This document shows positions 15,016 through 22,614 of a DNA stretch of 32,216 nt, piece by piece (position 1 is the stretch's first letter; every line of letters starts with the position of its first letter). Made by a program: the position numbers and the translations under genes. The notes under the pieces are model-generated. The model was not told the origin of the DNA, did not search any database, and saw only the letters and a program-made list of their open reading frames with translations. The stretch comes from Pedobacter terrae (lineage in GTDB: Bacteria > Bacteroidota > Bacteroidia > Sphingobacteriales > Sphingobacteriaceae), in the NCBI RefSeq assembly GCF_900100705.1, contig NZ_FNCH01000035.1:1-32216 (forward strand), given 5' to 3'.

Positions 15016-16005
15016 TTATTTTTTAACTGGAGCAGCCGTTACCGGAGCTGAAGTTGCTGGTTTTCCTTTGATGATATCTTTAATTTCCAGATCAAAAGCA
15101 ATTGGACTGAAAGGCATGATACCAACTTGTGGTGCACCTTGCTCGCCATAACCTAAATTAGAAGGGATAATCACTTTAATTTTACCACCTTTACCAATTA
15201 ACTGTAAAGCTTCAGTAAATCCTGGAATTGTACCGCCAACTGGCATTTTTTGAGGTCCGTAAGGTTTACCTGGTTTAAATTCGTTTTCTGCTTTAGCCAG
15301 TTTCTCATCACTTGTATCGAAGATTTTGTATTTACCATCTTTGCCTTTTTTCGTTACTCTACCAGTATAATCAATTAATACAGTATCGCCTAATGCTGGT
15401 TTTTCTGCACTTCCTGGATTTTCGATTACGTAATGTAAACCGCTTGCCGTAGTTTTTGTAGCCAGCTTAGTATCTTCTAAATAAGCTTTTAATTTGCCCG
15501 GTTCAGCAGCTTTCTTTTTTTCAGAACTCGCTTTATAATCAGCCTGGAAAAACTCCTGAGCTCTTTTGTTAAACGTAGAGTCAGCTTCGCCAGCTTTCTT
15601 TTTCACCACTTTTTCGATTTTTACCGTAAAAGTAATGTATTTATCATTTTTAAACTGCTCTGGTTTAGGTTGTTTACTATGAAATGCCATAGTATCCAGG
15701 TTTACTTTAAAAGTAGCACTATCACCTTCTCCAAACAATGTTAAAACATCGTTCATATCGCCAGCATACATTTTTTTCTGTGCAGGAAATACAGCAGGTG
15801 TTTCGCTATCGAAAGTGCTTGATAAAACTGAATCTTTATCATTTTTCTGAATAAAATTCATTTTAACGATATCACCTTCTTTGATTTTTTCGTTACCTGC
15901 CGAGTGGTGAATAGTATATAGTAAGCCACCAGCTCCTTTTTTCTCTTGTTTACATGCTGCTAAACCTAAAGTGGCTGCTGCTAGAATAATAATTCCCTTT
16001 TTCAT
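15016..16005 (-). CDS. FKBP-type peptidyl-prolyl isomerase lipoprotein (paralogue 2)
   Basis: A 329-residue lipoprotein with the same plan as its neighbour: MKKGIIILAA start, lipobox LAAC (C18), an N-terminal FKBP-like half (EGDIVKMNFIQ, LFGEGDSATFKVNLD), a charged linker (DYKASSEKKKAAEPGKLKAY), and a C-terminal FKBP domain with VLIDYTGRV, IPGFTEALQLIGKGGKIKVI, PSNLGYGEQG and FSPIAFDLEI. The isomerase pocket is better kept here than in paralogue 1. A proline/alanine/lysine tail (PATSAPVTAAPVKK) ends it. The gene starts 46 bases after the DHH phosphoesterase stop on the same strand, without an intervening terminator or promoter box, so the two are probably one operon. Confidence 0.9.
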   Translation of the reverse strand: MKKGIIILAAATLGLAACKQEKKGAGGLLYTIHHSAGNEKIKEGDIVKMNFIQKNDKDSVLSSTFDSETPAVFPAQKKMYAGDMNDVLTLFGEGDSATFKVNLDTMAFHSKQPKPEQFKNDKYITFTVKIEKVVKKKAGEADSTFNKRAQEFFQADYKASSEKKKAAEPGKLKAYLEDTKLATKTTASGLHYVIENPGSAEKPALGDTVLIDYTGRVTKKGKDGKYKIFDTSDEKLAKAENEFKPGKPYGPQKMPVGGTIPGFTEALQLIGKGGKIKVIIPSNLGYGEQGAPQVGIMPFSPIAFDLEIKDIIKGKPATSAPVTAAPVKK

Positions 16006-16051
16006 TTATTAATTTGACTTTTTAAAATTTTTATTGTTTTATTTCTTGTTT

Positions 16052-17062
16052 CTAAGCTATCAATCGTTCTTTATATTCTGCTAATATCGATTTAAATTCG
16101 TTTACTACATCAGCTAAAGGTTTTTCTGATGCTCCGCCGGCCGCATTTCTGTGGCCACCCCCATTGAAATATTTCTTACAGATTTCATTGGCTGGAAAAT
16201 CGCCTGTAGACCTTACAGATAATTTAACTTTATCGGTCCGTTCTATAATTAATGCGGCCAGGCGAATGCCATTGATGGAAAGGGCGTAGTTGACCACACC
16301 TTCCGTATCGCCGGTAATGCTGTGATACTGCGCTAATTCTTCTTTGGTAACCGAAATAATGGCTGTATTGTAATCTCTTAAAACTTCTAATTTATTAGAT
16401 AGGCAATAGCCTAAAAATCGCAACCGGTTTTCACTTGAGTTATCATATACCAACTCATGGATTTTCGATTGGTCTGCCCCTAAATCGATCAGGTTTGCGG
16501 CAATACGATATACTTCAGCTGTTGCTGATGAGAAGCGGAAAGATCCCGAATCGGTCATTATACCCGTATACAGGCAAGAAGCTACATCTTTATTAATCAG
16601 TTCGCCATCCTGTAACTGATTTACAATAAAATCATAAACCAATTGTGCAGCAGCACAGGCATTAATATCCCAATGGCGGTAATCGTCAAAATCTTCAGGT
16701 TCAAGGTGATGATCAATCATGATCTTTTTGGCACTTGCAGCCCTAACCAATTCGCCCAATTCATTAATACGGCTTAGGGTATTAAAATCAAGACAAAATA
16801 TGAGCGAGGCATCATCCACCAATTGTGCCGCCTTTTCCTGCGCTTCTGTAAAAATAATTACATCGCTATTATTTGGCATCCAATGCAGAAAAGTAGGGTA
16901 ATCGGTTGGGGTAATTACTTTTACATGGTGGCCTTTTTGAATTAAATATCCATATAAACCCAGGGATGATCCCATTGCATCGCCATCGGGTTTGTGATGC
17001 GTGGTGATCACAATTCGTTGTGGCGTAGCCAATAATGTTTTTAATTCAGGTAGTGTAAGCAT
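16052..17062 (-). CDS. DHH/DHHA1 phosphoesterase (NrnA/MgpA-like nanoRNase or pAp phosphatase)
   Basis: A 336-residue cytoplasmic enzyme. The DHH domain has THHKPDGDAMGSSLGLY with metal ligands H23, D26 and D28, an FCLDFN segment, and the name-giving IDHHLEP motif; the C-terminal DHHA1 domain ends in the substrate-binding GGGHRNAAGG. Such proteins degrade two- to four-base RNA and/or dephosphorylate 3'-phosphoadenosine 5'-phosphate. The bypass of cyclic dinucleotide products is also known in the family. I start at the ATG 17060-17062: an upstream TTG in frame at 17078-17080 lies inside the promoter box TAGCTTTG, so it cannot be translated from that transcript. Confidence 0.93.
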   Translation of the reverse strand: MLTLPELKTLLATPQRIVITTHHKPDGDAMGSSLGLYGYLIQKGHHVKVITPTDYPTFLHWMPNNSDVIIFTEAQEKAAQLVDDASLIFCLDFNTLSRINELGELVRAASAKKIMIDHHLEPEDFDDYRHWDINACAAAQLVYDFIVNQLQDGELINKDVASCLYTGIMTDSGSFRFSSATAEVYRIAANLIDLGADQSKIHELVYDNSSENRLRFLGYCLSNKLEVLRDYNTAIISVTKEELAQYHSITGDTEGVVNYALSINGIRLAALIIERTDKVKLSVRSTGDFPANEICKKYFNGGGHRNAAGGASEKPLADVVNEFKSILAEYKERLIA

Positions 17063-17077
17063 ATATTTTTTGCGCTG

Positions 17078-17085
17078 CAAAGCTA
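17078..17085 (-). promoter_or_regulatory. -7 box of the DHH phosphoesterase gene
   Basis: The minus strand reads TAGCTTTG, 15 bases before the ATG at 17062. It decides the start codon. The 243 bases between this gene and ndk carry both divergent promoters and a degenerate repeated ggatt/ttagga stretch at 17100-17130, and no gene. Confidence 0.6.
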
Positions 17086-17250
17086 AGTAAATTTTGATTA
17101 GGATTTAAAGATTTTAGGATTAGCAGGATTATAGTTTTAAAAGAGGTCATGCATATGGATAGTACTATTAGCTGGATTATCTATAAAACGAGCCTAATAA
17201 GCTATTTTAAAGTATTTTACCTCCTAATCTCTTCTGAAAAAATATGCTTA

Positions 17251-17281
17251 TTGGTTATTCATCAATTAAAACGTATTTTTG
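17251..17281 (+). promoter_or_regulatory. ndk promoter
   Basis: TTG (17251-17253), 20 bases, TATTTTTG (17274-17281): a good Bacteroidota promoter with a leader of about 20 bases before the ATG at 17306. Confidence 0.7.
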
Positions 17282-17305
17282 CAGAAAAATTGATATCAAA
17301 ACACA

Positions 17306-17725
17306 ATGAGCACTAACAGAACTTTTACCATGATTAAGCCTGATGCAGTAGCAAACGGCCATATTGGATCAATCATTAACGACATTACTAATGCTGGTTT
17401 CAAAATCATTGCATTAAAATATACTAAACTTACAGAGGAAACTGCAGGTCAGTTTTATGCAGTTCACGCTGAGCGTCCTTTTTATAAAGATTTAGTGAGC
17501 TTTATGTCTTCAGGACCTATCGTTGCGGCTATTTTAGAGAAAGACAACGCGATTGAAGATTTCAGAAAATTGATCGGTGCGACTAACCCGGCTGAAGCTG
17601 CGGAAGGTACAATCCGTCAGAAATACGCAAAATCAATCGATGCTAACGCTGTTCATGGTTCAGATTCTGATGAAAATGCAGAAATTGAAGGTAACTTCTT
17701 CTTCAAAGCAGGCGAACGTTTCTAA
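17306..17725 (+). CDS. ndk: Nucleoside diphosphate kinase
   Basis: A 139-residue enzyme that moves the gamma phosphate of ATP to other nucleoside diphosphates, balancing NTP and dNTP pools. The phospho-histidine is H117 in the motif NAVHGSDSDENA. Other conserved parts are TFTMIKPDAVANGHIG at the N-terminus (with K11), HAERPFYKDLVSFMSSGP, and the RQKYAKS segment. The length is normal for bacterial Ndk. It has its own promoter and a strong terminator, so it is a single-gene unit. Confidence 0.98.
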   Translation: MSTNRTFTMIKPDAVANGHIGSIINDITNAGFKIIALKYTKLTEETAGQFYAVHAERPFYKDLVSFMSSGPIVAAILEKDNAIEDFRKLIGATNPAEAAEGTIRQKYAKSIDANAVHGSDSDENAEIEGNFFFKAGERF

Positions 17726-17746
17726 TTGCCAACACAAAAAATTTAC

Positions 17747-17785
17747 AATAAAACCCCGAATCTTCGGGGTTTTATTGTTTTATCT
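17747..17785 (+). terminator. ndk terminator
   Basis: A 14 bp perfect stem, aataaaaccccgaa (17747-17760) and ttcggggttttatt (17763-17776), with a short loop and T-rich tail. Confidence 0.92.
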
Positions 17786-17859
17786 ATTTTGTATCTTTCG
17801 GCCTTAAATATAATCCATCATTTAAACCCGTTGGAATTAACTACAACATAACACAAATA

Positions 17860-18630
17860 ATGAAACGAATTTTCTTAGCGGTATGCTTATCTGGTATCGC
17901 TGTTGCATCTTATGCACAAACGAAAACACCGGCAAAAAAACCAGTTGCCAAAAAACCGACTACAGCCAGTAAAAAATCAGTTCCAACCACTGGTTTAAAA
18001 TCCGCTTTAGATTCAACCAGTTATGCTTTTGGTACTTCAATTGGTGCCAGTTTAAAAACAACGGGCCTTTCTACCTTAAATTACGAAGTATTGTTAAAAG
18101 GCCTGAAAGATGCGTTTACCGGTAGCAAGGGCGTATTAACCCAACAACAGGCTCAACAATGTATCGAAAAAGCATTAGCAAAGGCATCATCAGTAAAAAA
18201 CAAAGCTGAAGAAGCTGCAAATAAAATTAAATACGCACCAATTATGAAAGAAGGACAAGATTTCTTAGAACAGAACAAAAAACGTGCAGGTGTACAAACA
18301 ACTGCGAGTGGCTTACAATACGAAGTTTTAACTGCTGGTACCGGCGTTAAACCACAAGCTACAGATTCGGTACTGGTACATTACAAAGGTACATTATTGA
18401 ATGGAAAACAATTTGACAGCTCTTACGACAGAGGTGAGCCAATTTCTTTCCCATTGAACCGTGTGATTCCGGGCTGGACTGAAGGCGTACAACTCATGCC
18501 AGCAGGTTCCAAATACAAATTCTTTATCCCTTACAATCTGGCTTACGGCGAACGTGGAGCAGGACAGGATATTCCACCTTACAGCACTTTGATTTTTGAA
18601 GTAGAACTGTTAAAGGTTAACGGGAAATAA
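17860..18630 (+). CDS. Periplasmic FKBP-type peptidyl-prolyl isomerase (Mip/FkpA-like)
   Basis: A 256-residue exported isomerase. The signal peptide (MKRIFLAVCLSG, cleavage near SYAQ, residue 20) leads to a lysine/alanine/proline-rich stretch (20-45), then an FKBP N-terminal dimerisation helix domain (SYAFGTSIGASLKTTGL through QQAQQCIEKAL, about 50-110), and a C-terminal FKBP domain (147-254) with VLVHYKGTLLNGKQFDSSYDR, FPLNRVIPGWTEG, YGERGAGQDIPPYSTLIFEVEL. The key pocket residues of classical FKBPs (Y, F, D, V-I, W, Y) are all visible, so it should be active. It should help fold exported proteins. It is less similar to the two lipoproteins at 13853-16005 than these are to each other. Confidence 0.95.
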   Translation: MKRIFLAVCLSGIAVASYAQTKTPAKKPVAKKPTTASKKSVPTTGLKSALDSTSYAFGTSIGASLKTTGLSTLNYEVLLKGLKDAFTGSKGVLTQQQAQQCIEKALAKASSVKNKAEEAANKIKYAPIMKEGQDFLEQNKKRAGVQTTASGLQYEVLTAGTGVKPQATDSVLVHYKGTLLNGKQFDSSYDRGEPISFPLNRVIPGWTEGVQLMPAGSKYKFFIPYNLAYGERGAGQDIPPYSTLIFEVELLKVNGK

Positions 18631-18639
18631 AAGCTCTAT

Positions 18640-18745
18640 CGTCATTTCGAGCGGAGCGCAACGAAGTCGAGAAATCTATCCAGGCAGATCTCTCCCCGCC
18701 TGTCCGCATAGGCGGGCATTCCACTTCATTCCAGTCGAGATGACG
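18640..18745. repeat. REP-like element, type 2, with nested palindrome
   Basis: Outer arms cgtcatttcgag and its imperfect complement ending tcgagatgacg. Internally gcgcaacgaagtcgagaaatct faces gatctctcc...cacttcattcc, and the palindrome cccgcctgtccgcataggcggg (18695-18716) sits in the right half. Confidence 0.7.
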
Positions 18746-18772
18746 ATTTTTTTTTAGAATAATCCTTTGCCC

Positions 18773-18887
18773 TTCATTTCGAGCGAAGTGCAACGAAGTC
18801 GAGAAATCTACCGAATCAATCAGATGGCAACATCCAACACCACATTTAACTCTAGATAAAGATGCTGAAACAAGTTCAGCAAGACGA
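18773..18887. repeat. Chimeric REP-like element
   Basis: It starts like type 2 (ttcatttcgagcgaagtgcaacg, then agtcgagaaatcta) and ends like type 1 (aaagatgctgaaa, then ttcagcaagacg). The space 18631-18944 holds this and the element before it, and no gene. Confidence 0.55.
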
Positions 18888-18944
18888 ATCTAGGGATTTA
18901 TTAAAACTTTCTTTAATATTCAATGTTAGCTATTACAAATTAAC

Positions 18945-19127
18945 ATGAATATGAAAAGAGCATTCCCTTTAGTACTGATTGCATTTTTATGCACCACCTT
19001 AAGCAGTTGTGAACTGGTAGAAGGTATATTTAAAGCCGGCGTTTGGGTAGGCGTAATTGTAGTGGTTGTAGTGGTTGCGCTGGTGATCTGGATTTTATCC
19101 AAAATATTTGGCGGAGGCAGGAGTTAG
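18945..19127 (+). CDS. Small lipoprotein with one transmembrane helix
   Basis: A 60-residue protein: a lipoprotein signal (RAFPLVLIAFLCTTLSSC, lipobox LSSC with C22), a short segment (ELVEGIFKAGVWVG), a strongly hydrophobic valine-rich helix (residues 36-53) and a glycine-rich basic end (KIFGGGRS). This arrangement recurs as a small hypothetical protein in Bacteroidota; the function is unknown. A second ATG two codons downstream (18951) is an equally good start. It stands alone between repeat DNA and a terminator. Confidence 0.75.
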   Translation: MNMKRAFPLVLIAFLCTTLSSCELVEGIFKAGVWVGVIVVVVVVALVIWILSKIFGGGRS

Positions 19128-19134
19128 TTTAATC

Positions 19135-19162
19135 TTAAGTCCAAAGTCTATAGTCCTTAGTC
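19135..19162. repeat. Seven-base periodic repeat NNNAGTC x4
   Basis: Four consecutive heptads, ttaagtc, caaagtc, tatagtc and cttagtc, keep AGTC at the same phase and vary the other three bases. A similar array lies at 23375-23409. Confidence 0.7.
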
Positions 19163-19186
19163 GGGATGATTATCCTATTAAAATAT

Positions 19187-19217
19187 AAAGGGCAAAAAAT
19201 TAGCTTTTGCCCTTTTA
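19187..19217. terminator. Bidirectional terminator
   Basis: aaagggcaaaa (19187-19197) and ttttgcccttt (19205-19215), with A and T tracts outside, between the 60-residue lipoprotein gene (plus) and DUF721 (minus). Confidence 0.88.
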
Positions 19218-19224
19218 TTGTGTT

Positions 19225-19515
19225 TTACAAAAACACCATTTCAGTAATCACCTCGCTACCGGCATGCTCATTTAATTTCTGAATGATTCCCTGCCGCACC
19301 ATGATCAGTTCATTTTTGATGACAGAAGATTCTATCCTCAAAAACAACTTCTTATCATGTATATAAATTTGTTTGGTGCGGTTGGCAATTGCGGTACCCA
19401 TTATTTCTGGCCAGATCGATAAGATTGAAGTTTCATCAAACTTACGTCGCAAGCGATAGACATCCAGCATTTTGCTGATGGCATCTTTAACCGTAACATC
19501 ATTGGGTTTACGCAT
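19225..19515 (-). CDS. DUF721 domain protein
   Basis: A 96-residue protein of the DUF721 (DciA-like) group: VKDAISKMLDVYRLRRKFDE, then ILSIWPEIMGTAIANRTKQI and KKLFLRIESSVIKNELIMVR. DciA, the best-known relative, loads the replicative helicase; this short form is the kind found next to recF in Bacteroidota and has the KH-like part. Its ATG (19513-19515) overlaps the recF stop by 8 bases, so it is translated with recF. The operon with recF supports a role in replication or repair; DciA-like activity is an inference. Confidence 0.9.
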   Translation of the reverse strand: MRKPNDVTVKDAISKMLDVYRLRRKFDETSILSIWPEIMGTAIANRTKQIYIHDKKLFLRIESSVIKNELIMVRQGIIQKLNEHAGSEVITEMVFL

Positions 19516-20611
19516 TTTGTATCGTTCCGTTATCTACTTCAAACAAAGTTACATCAACTTCTATTTTTTCAAAAATTGATTTTACTCTTTGCTTTCCTGT
19601 ATCTGTGATAAATATCTGCCCAAAATCATGGTGAGAAACCATTTGCATTAGTTTTTGAACGCGGTTATCATCCAGCTTGTCAAAAATATCATCTAACAAA
19701 AGCAAAGGCTTAAATCCTTTATTTTTAGCAAGATAAGCATATTGGGCAATTTTTAAGGCAATTAAAAAAGACTTTTGCTGTCCTTGCGAGCCAAACTTTT
19801 TTAAAGGCATCCCACTGATGATAAAAGCCAGTTCATCTTTATGGATACCAGTAGTAGTCCGCTCCAATATACGGTCCTTTTCAACTGATTTTTTTAACAA
19901 ATCTTCAAAAGTAGCATCATTCAGCTGCGATTGGTAATTCAGCTCTACAAGCTCTCTGTTTTCGGTAATGTATGTATAATATTGGTTAAACAGTGGAATA
20001 AACTCATCCATAAAAGCCTTGCGGATAGCGAATATTTTATTACCGGCTATAACCAATTGTTCATCCAAAATTTCGAGCAGCGTAGGGTCGTACTTTCTGG
20101 TAATGGCAATCTGTTTTAGCAAAGCATTCCGGTTTAGCAGAATACGGTTATAGGTAATCAATTGATCCAGGTAATGGGCATCGGTCTGCGAAATCACATT
20201 ATCGATAAACTTTCTCCGCTCCTCACTCCCTTCCATAATCAGGTTTACATCGTAGGGCGACACCATTACTACCGGAAAGAGGCCAATATGATCGGCCAGT
20301 TTCTCATATTCTTTCTTATTGCGTTTAAATTGCTTTTTTTGGTTTCGCTTTACACCACAAGAGATTTTTTCGTTTTTATCATTACGGTCAAAATCGCCCT
20401 GGATCATAAAAACCTCTTCATTGGTTTTGATCTGCTGGCTATCTATGGGGTTAAAGTAACTTTTACACAGGCAGAGGTAGTGAATCGCATCCAACATATT
20501 CGTTTTTCCGGCGCCATTATTACCTGTAAACACATTAACAGTTTCCGAGAAGTGGAGATCTGCATCTATATAATTCTTGAAATTTAGAAGGGTAATATTT
20601 TTTAACCACAT
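19508..20611 (-). CDS. recF: DNA replication and repair protein RecF
   Basis: A 367-residue ABC-type ATPase that binds gapped single-strand/double-strand DNA junctions and, with RecO and RecR, loads RecA. The Walker A motif is GNNGAGKT at 30-37, following LLNFKNYIDADLHF. The RecF-typical middle has GLFPVVMVSPYDVNLIMEG and ERRKFIDNVISQ. The signature is GSQGQQKSF, and Walker B is PLLLLDDIFDKLDD, followed by the D-loop and the switch histidine region (QIFITDTG). The length is normal. A TAAATTTG box lies 10 bases before the ATG. The gene overlaps DUF721 downstream. Confidence 0.97.
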   Translation of the reverse strand: MWLKNITLLNFKNYIDADLHFSETVNVFTGNNGAGKTNMLDAIHYLCLCKSYFNPIDSQQIKTNEEVFMIQGDFDRNDKNEKISCGVKRNQKKQFKRNKKEYEKLADHIGLFPVVMVSPYDVNLIMEGSEERRKFIDNVISQTDAHYLDQLITYNRILLNRNALLKQIAITRKYDPTLLEILDEQLVIAGNKIFAIRKAFMDEFIPLFNQYYTYITENRELVELNYQSQLNDATFEDLLKKSVEKDRILERTTTGIHKDELAFIISGMPLKKFGSQGQQKSFLIALKIAQYAYLAKNKGFKPLLLLDDIFDKLDDNRVQKLMQMVSHHDFGQIFITDTGKQRVKSIFEKIEVDVTLFEVDNGTIQNA

Positions 20612-20621
20612 AAATATGTCA

Positions 20622-20629
20622 CAAATTTA
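20622..20629 (-). promoter_or_regulatory. recF -7 box
   Basis: The minus strand reads TAAATTTG, 10 bases before the ATG of recF. Confidence 0.55.
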
Positions 20630-20704
20630 CCGTTTTTTAACTTCTTAAAACCCATTGTTTAAAATAAACGTTAATTACATTTAAAAAAACTGTACTTTCA
20701 TCGC

Positions 20705-20711
20705 AAGGAGG
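20705..20711 (+). promoter_or_regulatory. Strong Shine-Dalgarno site
   Basis: AAGGAGG with a five-base spacer to the ATG at 20717. Besides this site and the AAGGAG before the anti-sigma gene, clear ribosome sites are missing from this window. Confidence 0.7.
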
Positions 20712-20716
20712 AATCA

Positions 20717-21124
20717 ATGGTTGCACAAAAAATGTTAGAAGGAAATGTTCTATGGTCTTATGATCATGAACTGAACAACGATAAAAATTCGAGCTGGATT
20801 AAAAAAATCGCTGATATATTCTCGTTTTTAAAGCCCGTTCACAATCACGAGGGCAACATCTTATTAGCTTCTAATGGCATCTTTATTACCGGAGATGAAC
20901 AATTGGAACTTCCGTTAACCCACATAGAGGAGGTTTATATGGGTTTCGACGATTTATTCCCGGCTTCATCAGCCAAAAACTTTGGTGCATTCTGGCAGCC
21001 GATCAGAATCAGATCTATTGTGAGCAACTCTGAAAGTCAGACCGTATACCTGGTTATTAACCACACCGGAATTTTTAGCGATAACCAAACCTGGTTTAAT
21101 ACACTCATTAGCTTGTTACGCTAA
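20717..21124 (+). CDS. Hypothetical protein of 135 residues
   Basis: I do not recognise this protein. It has no signal peptide or membrane segment. The middle (GNILLASNGIFITGDEQLELPLTHIEEVYMGFDDLF) reads like a beta-rich, PH-like fold, and the end (WFNTLISLLR) like a closing helix, a layout common for small PH-like proteins; this is only an inference. It has a perfect Shine-Dalgarno AAGGAGG (20705-20711) five bases before its ATG, which is rare among the genes here. It runs divergently from recF, 105 bases away, and precedes the TPR gene by 123 bases. Confidence 0.75.
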   Translation: MVAQKMLEGNVLWSYDHELNNDKNSSWIKKIADIFSFLKPVHNHEGNILLASNGIFITGDEQLELPLTHIEEVYMGFDDLFPASSAKNFGAFWQPIRIRSIVSNSESQTVYLVINHTGIFSDNQTWFNTLISLLR

Positions 21125-21193
21125 TGATCGTGACGATTTTACGATCTGAACGCCTAATTAACTAATGTTTAATTAAATACTTCAAAATAAAGG

Positions 21194-21223
21194 TTGATAC
21201 TTTGATTGAAAAATGTATTTTTG
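21194..21223 (+). promoter_or_regulatory. Promoter of the TPR gene
   Basis: TTG (21194-21196), 19 bases, TATTTTTG (21216-21223), with 24 bases before the ATG at 21248; the same layout as the ndk promoter. Confidence 0.7.
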
Positions 21224-21247
21224 CAATCTTAAATTTTTTAAACAAAC

Positions 21248-21913
21248 ATGTCTACAACAGATAACCAGACAATTCAACCAACTAAAAAAGGTTCATTTTT
21301 ACAAGAGAATAATAAGAGCTTACTGTTTATCGCAGGTGCTGTAGTTTTATTAGTTTTAATATATCTTTGGTATCAAGGCGTGTATTTAAAAGGTCGTGCT
21401 GAAGAAGCCGCCAGCAAAATGTACAAAGCAGAACAATTTGTTGGAGTAGATTCATTATCGAACAGAGCAGTTAAAGGTGAAGGTGGTTACCCAGGCTTTG
21501 AGCAGATTGCTAAAGAATATGATAACACCAAATCTGCAAACTTAGCTAACCTTTATTTAGGTGGCATTTATTTACGCAAAGGTGAATACAAACAAGCTAT
21601 AGAGGCTTTAAGCAAATATAGTGCTACTGGCAGCCCTGTTGCAGATCCATTGGCTTTGGGTTTATTAGGTGATGCTTACAGCGAATTGAAAGACTATAAA
21701 CAAGCTGCAACCTATTACAAAAAAGCAGCGGATAAAGCCAGTAAATTTACTTCACCAATGTTCTTAAAAAAACTTGGATTGGTTAACGAAAGTCAAAATG
21801 ATTTTAAAGGTGCTGTTGATGCTTATACTAAAGTAAAAACGCAATATCCGGAGAGTGCCGAAGCACAATTAATTGATGCTTACATTGCAAGAGCGCAGGA
21901 AAAAGTTAAATAA
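21248..21913 (+). CDS. Membrane-anchored tetratricopeptide repeat protein
   Basis: A 221-residue protein with a cytoplasmic start (about 24 residues), one transmembrane helix at about 25-46 (SLLFIAGAVVLLVLIYLWYQ) and a periplasmic solenoid of TPR units: ANLYLGGIYLRKGEYKQAIEAL, ALGLLGDAYSELKDYKQAATYY, LKKLGLVNESQNDFKGAVDAY, ending in AEAQLIDAYIARAQ. The plan resembles YfgM of proteobacteria, a membrane-anchored TPR protein linked to the Sec translocon and envelope chaperones, and this short form is common in Bacteroidota. A direct partner cannot be named. It has its own promoter and terminator. Confidence 0.88.
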   Translation: MSTTDNQTIQPTKKGSFLQENNKSLLFIAGAVVLLVLIYLWYQGVYLKGRAEEAASKMYKAEQFVGVDSLSNRAVKGEGGYPGFEQIAKEYDNTKSANLANLYLGGIYLRKGEYKQAIEALSKYSATGSPVADPLALGLLGDAYSELKDYKQAATYYKKAADKASKFTSPMFLKKLGLVNESQNDFKGAVDAYTKVKTQYPESAEAQLIDAYIARAQEKVK

Positions 21914-21936
21914 GACTACTAAAATATATTTACAGG

Positions 21937-21968
21937 AAAGATCATCGAAAGATGGTCTTTTTTTTTGT
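21937..21968 (+). terminator. Terminator of the TPR gene
   Basis: Stem aaagatcatc (21937-21946) with gatggtcttt (21951-21960), one G-T pair, a GAAA loop, and a run of T. Confidence 0.9.
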
Positions 21969-21978
21969 TTAGTGCTTT

Positions 21979-22059
21979 TCGTCATGTCGGCTGTAGTGCA
22001 GTGAAATGGAGATTTATAGGAGTACCATCCATCATTTCATGTTTGGTGAGTCACCAAAC
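21979..22059. repeat. Half REP and short perfect palindrome
   Basis: cgtcatgtcggctgtagtgcag, then tgaaatggagattt (21979-22013), is half of a type 2 REP. At 22041-22059 gtttggtga and tcaccaaac form a 9 bp palindrome around one central base. They open an 885-base stretch (21914-22798) in which I see no gene. Confidence 0.55.
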
Positions 22060-22109
22060 AGTATAAAAACTTATTTCTTTCTTTTCTTTGGAAATCAGGT
22101 GCAGATGCT

Positions 22110-22211
22110 TTTAGGTTGCTGCAATCCCGCTCTACGTTCCTTCCGATGCAGATTGATCAGGTATGGTAATTTATCGATAAGCATCGGAACCACTGCGATC
22201 GGGTTTAGGTG
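22110..22211 (-). repeat. CACCTAAACC-family dispersed repeat, copy C
   Basis: Minus strand: CACCTAAACCCGATCGCAGTGG, then palindrome arms TTCCGATGC and GCATCGGAA separated by a 32-base AT-rich loop, then GGAACGTAGAGCGGGATTG, then CAGCAACCTAAAAGC. Copies A and B are at 3555-3632 and 6668-6750. Confidence 0.65.
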
Positions 22212-22374
22212 GCAATAACAGTGTTGCTATTTTGGCTGCATGGTGTACCTATTTATTTACCATATAAGGCATTAAAGGACACATGAGCTTAAATATTCTT
22301 ATATTTCTTATGTCATATACTTCTGGCTAATAAAAGATCTTTGGTAGAATATCATGACAGATTTAAAAAATCTC

Positions 22375-22515
22375 CGTCATTTCGACTGAAGCGCAGCGAA
22401 ACGCCCGCCTGTACGGGCAGGCCTGCCCGTACAGGCGGGGAGAAATTTTTGAACTGGAATTGCAATAAATCTTTAAACGATGTTAAAAGATTTCTCCACT
22501 GCGGTCGAAATGAGG
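22375..22515. repeat. REP-like element, type 2, with a 36 bp nested palindrome
   Basis: The outer arms cgtcatttcgac and gtcgaaatga enclose gaagcgcagcgaaacg and agatttctccactgcg. At 22404-22439 lies a perfect 36 bp palindrome, with left half cccgcctgtacgggcagg. Its ends cccgcct and aggcggg match the nested palindrome at 18695-18716. Confidence 0.75.
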
Positions 22516-22614
22516 TATATATATTGTCATCAACCCCCTGAAGTATTGAAGAGATATTTATAAAACTATGCAATTCTACCATCAATAGCAGTATAGACAC
22601 TGCGTTTTAGACCT

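Noticed and set aside
17063..17080. TTG start for the DHH phosphoesterase
   Set aside because: The TTG is part of the -7 box TAGCTTTG, so it is upstream of the transcript start.
22352..22600. Minus-strand frame of 82 codons over the REP region
   Set aside because: It runs through both arms and the nested palindrome of the repeat and has no protein-like pattern.
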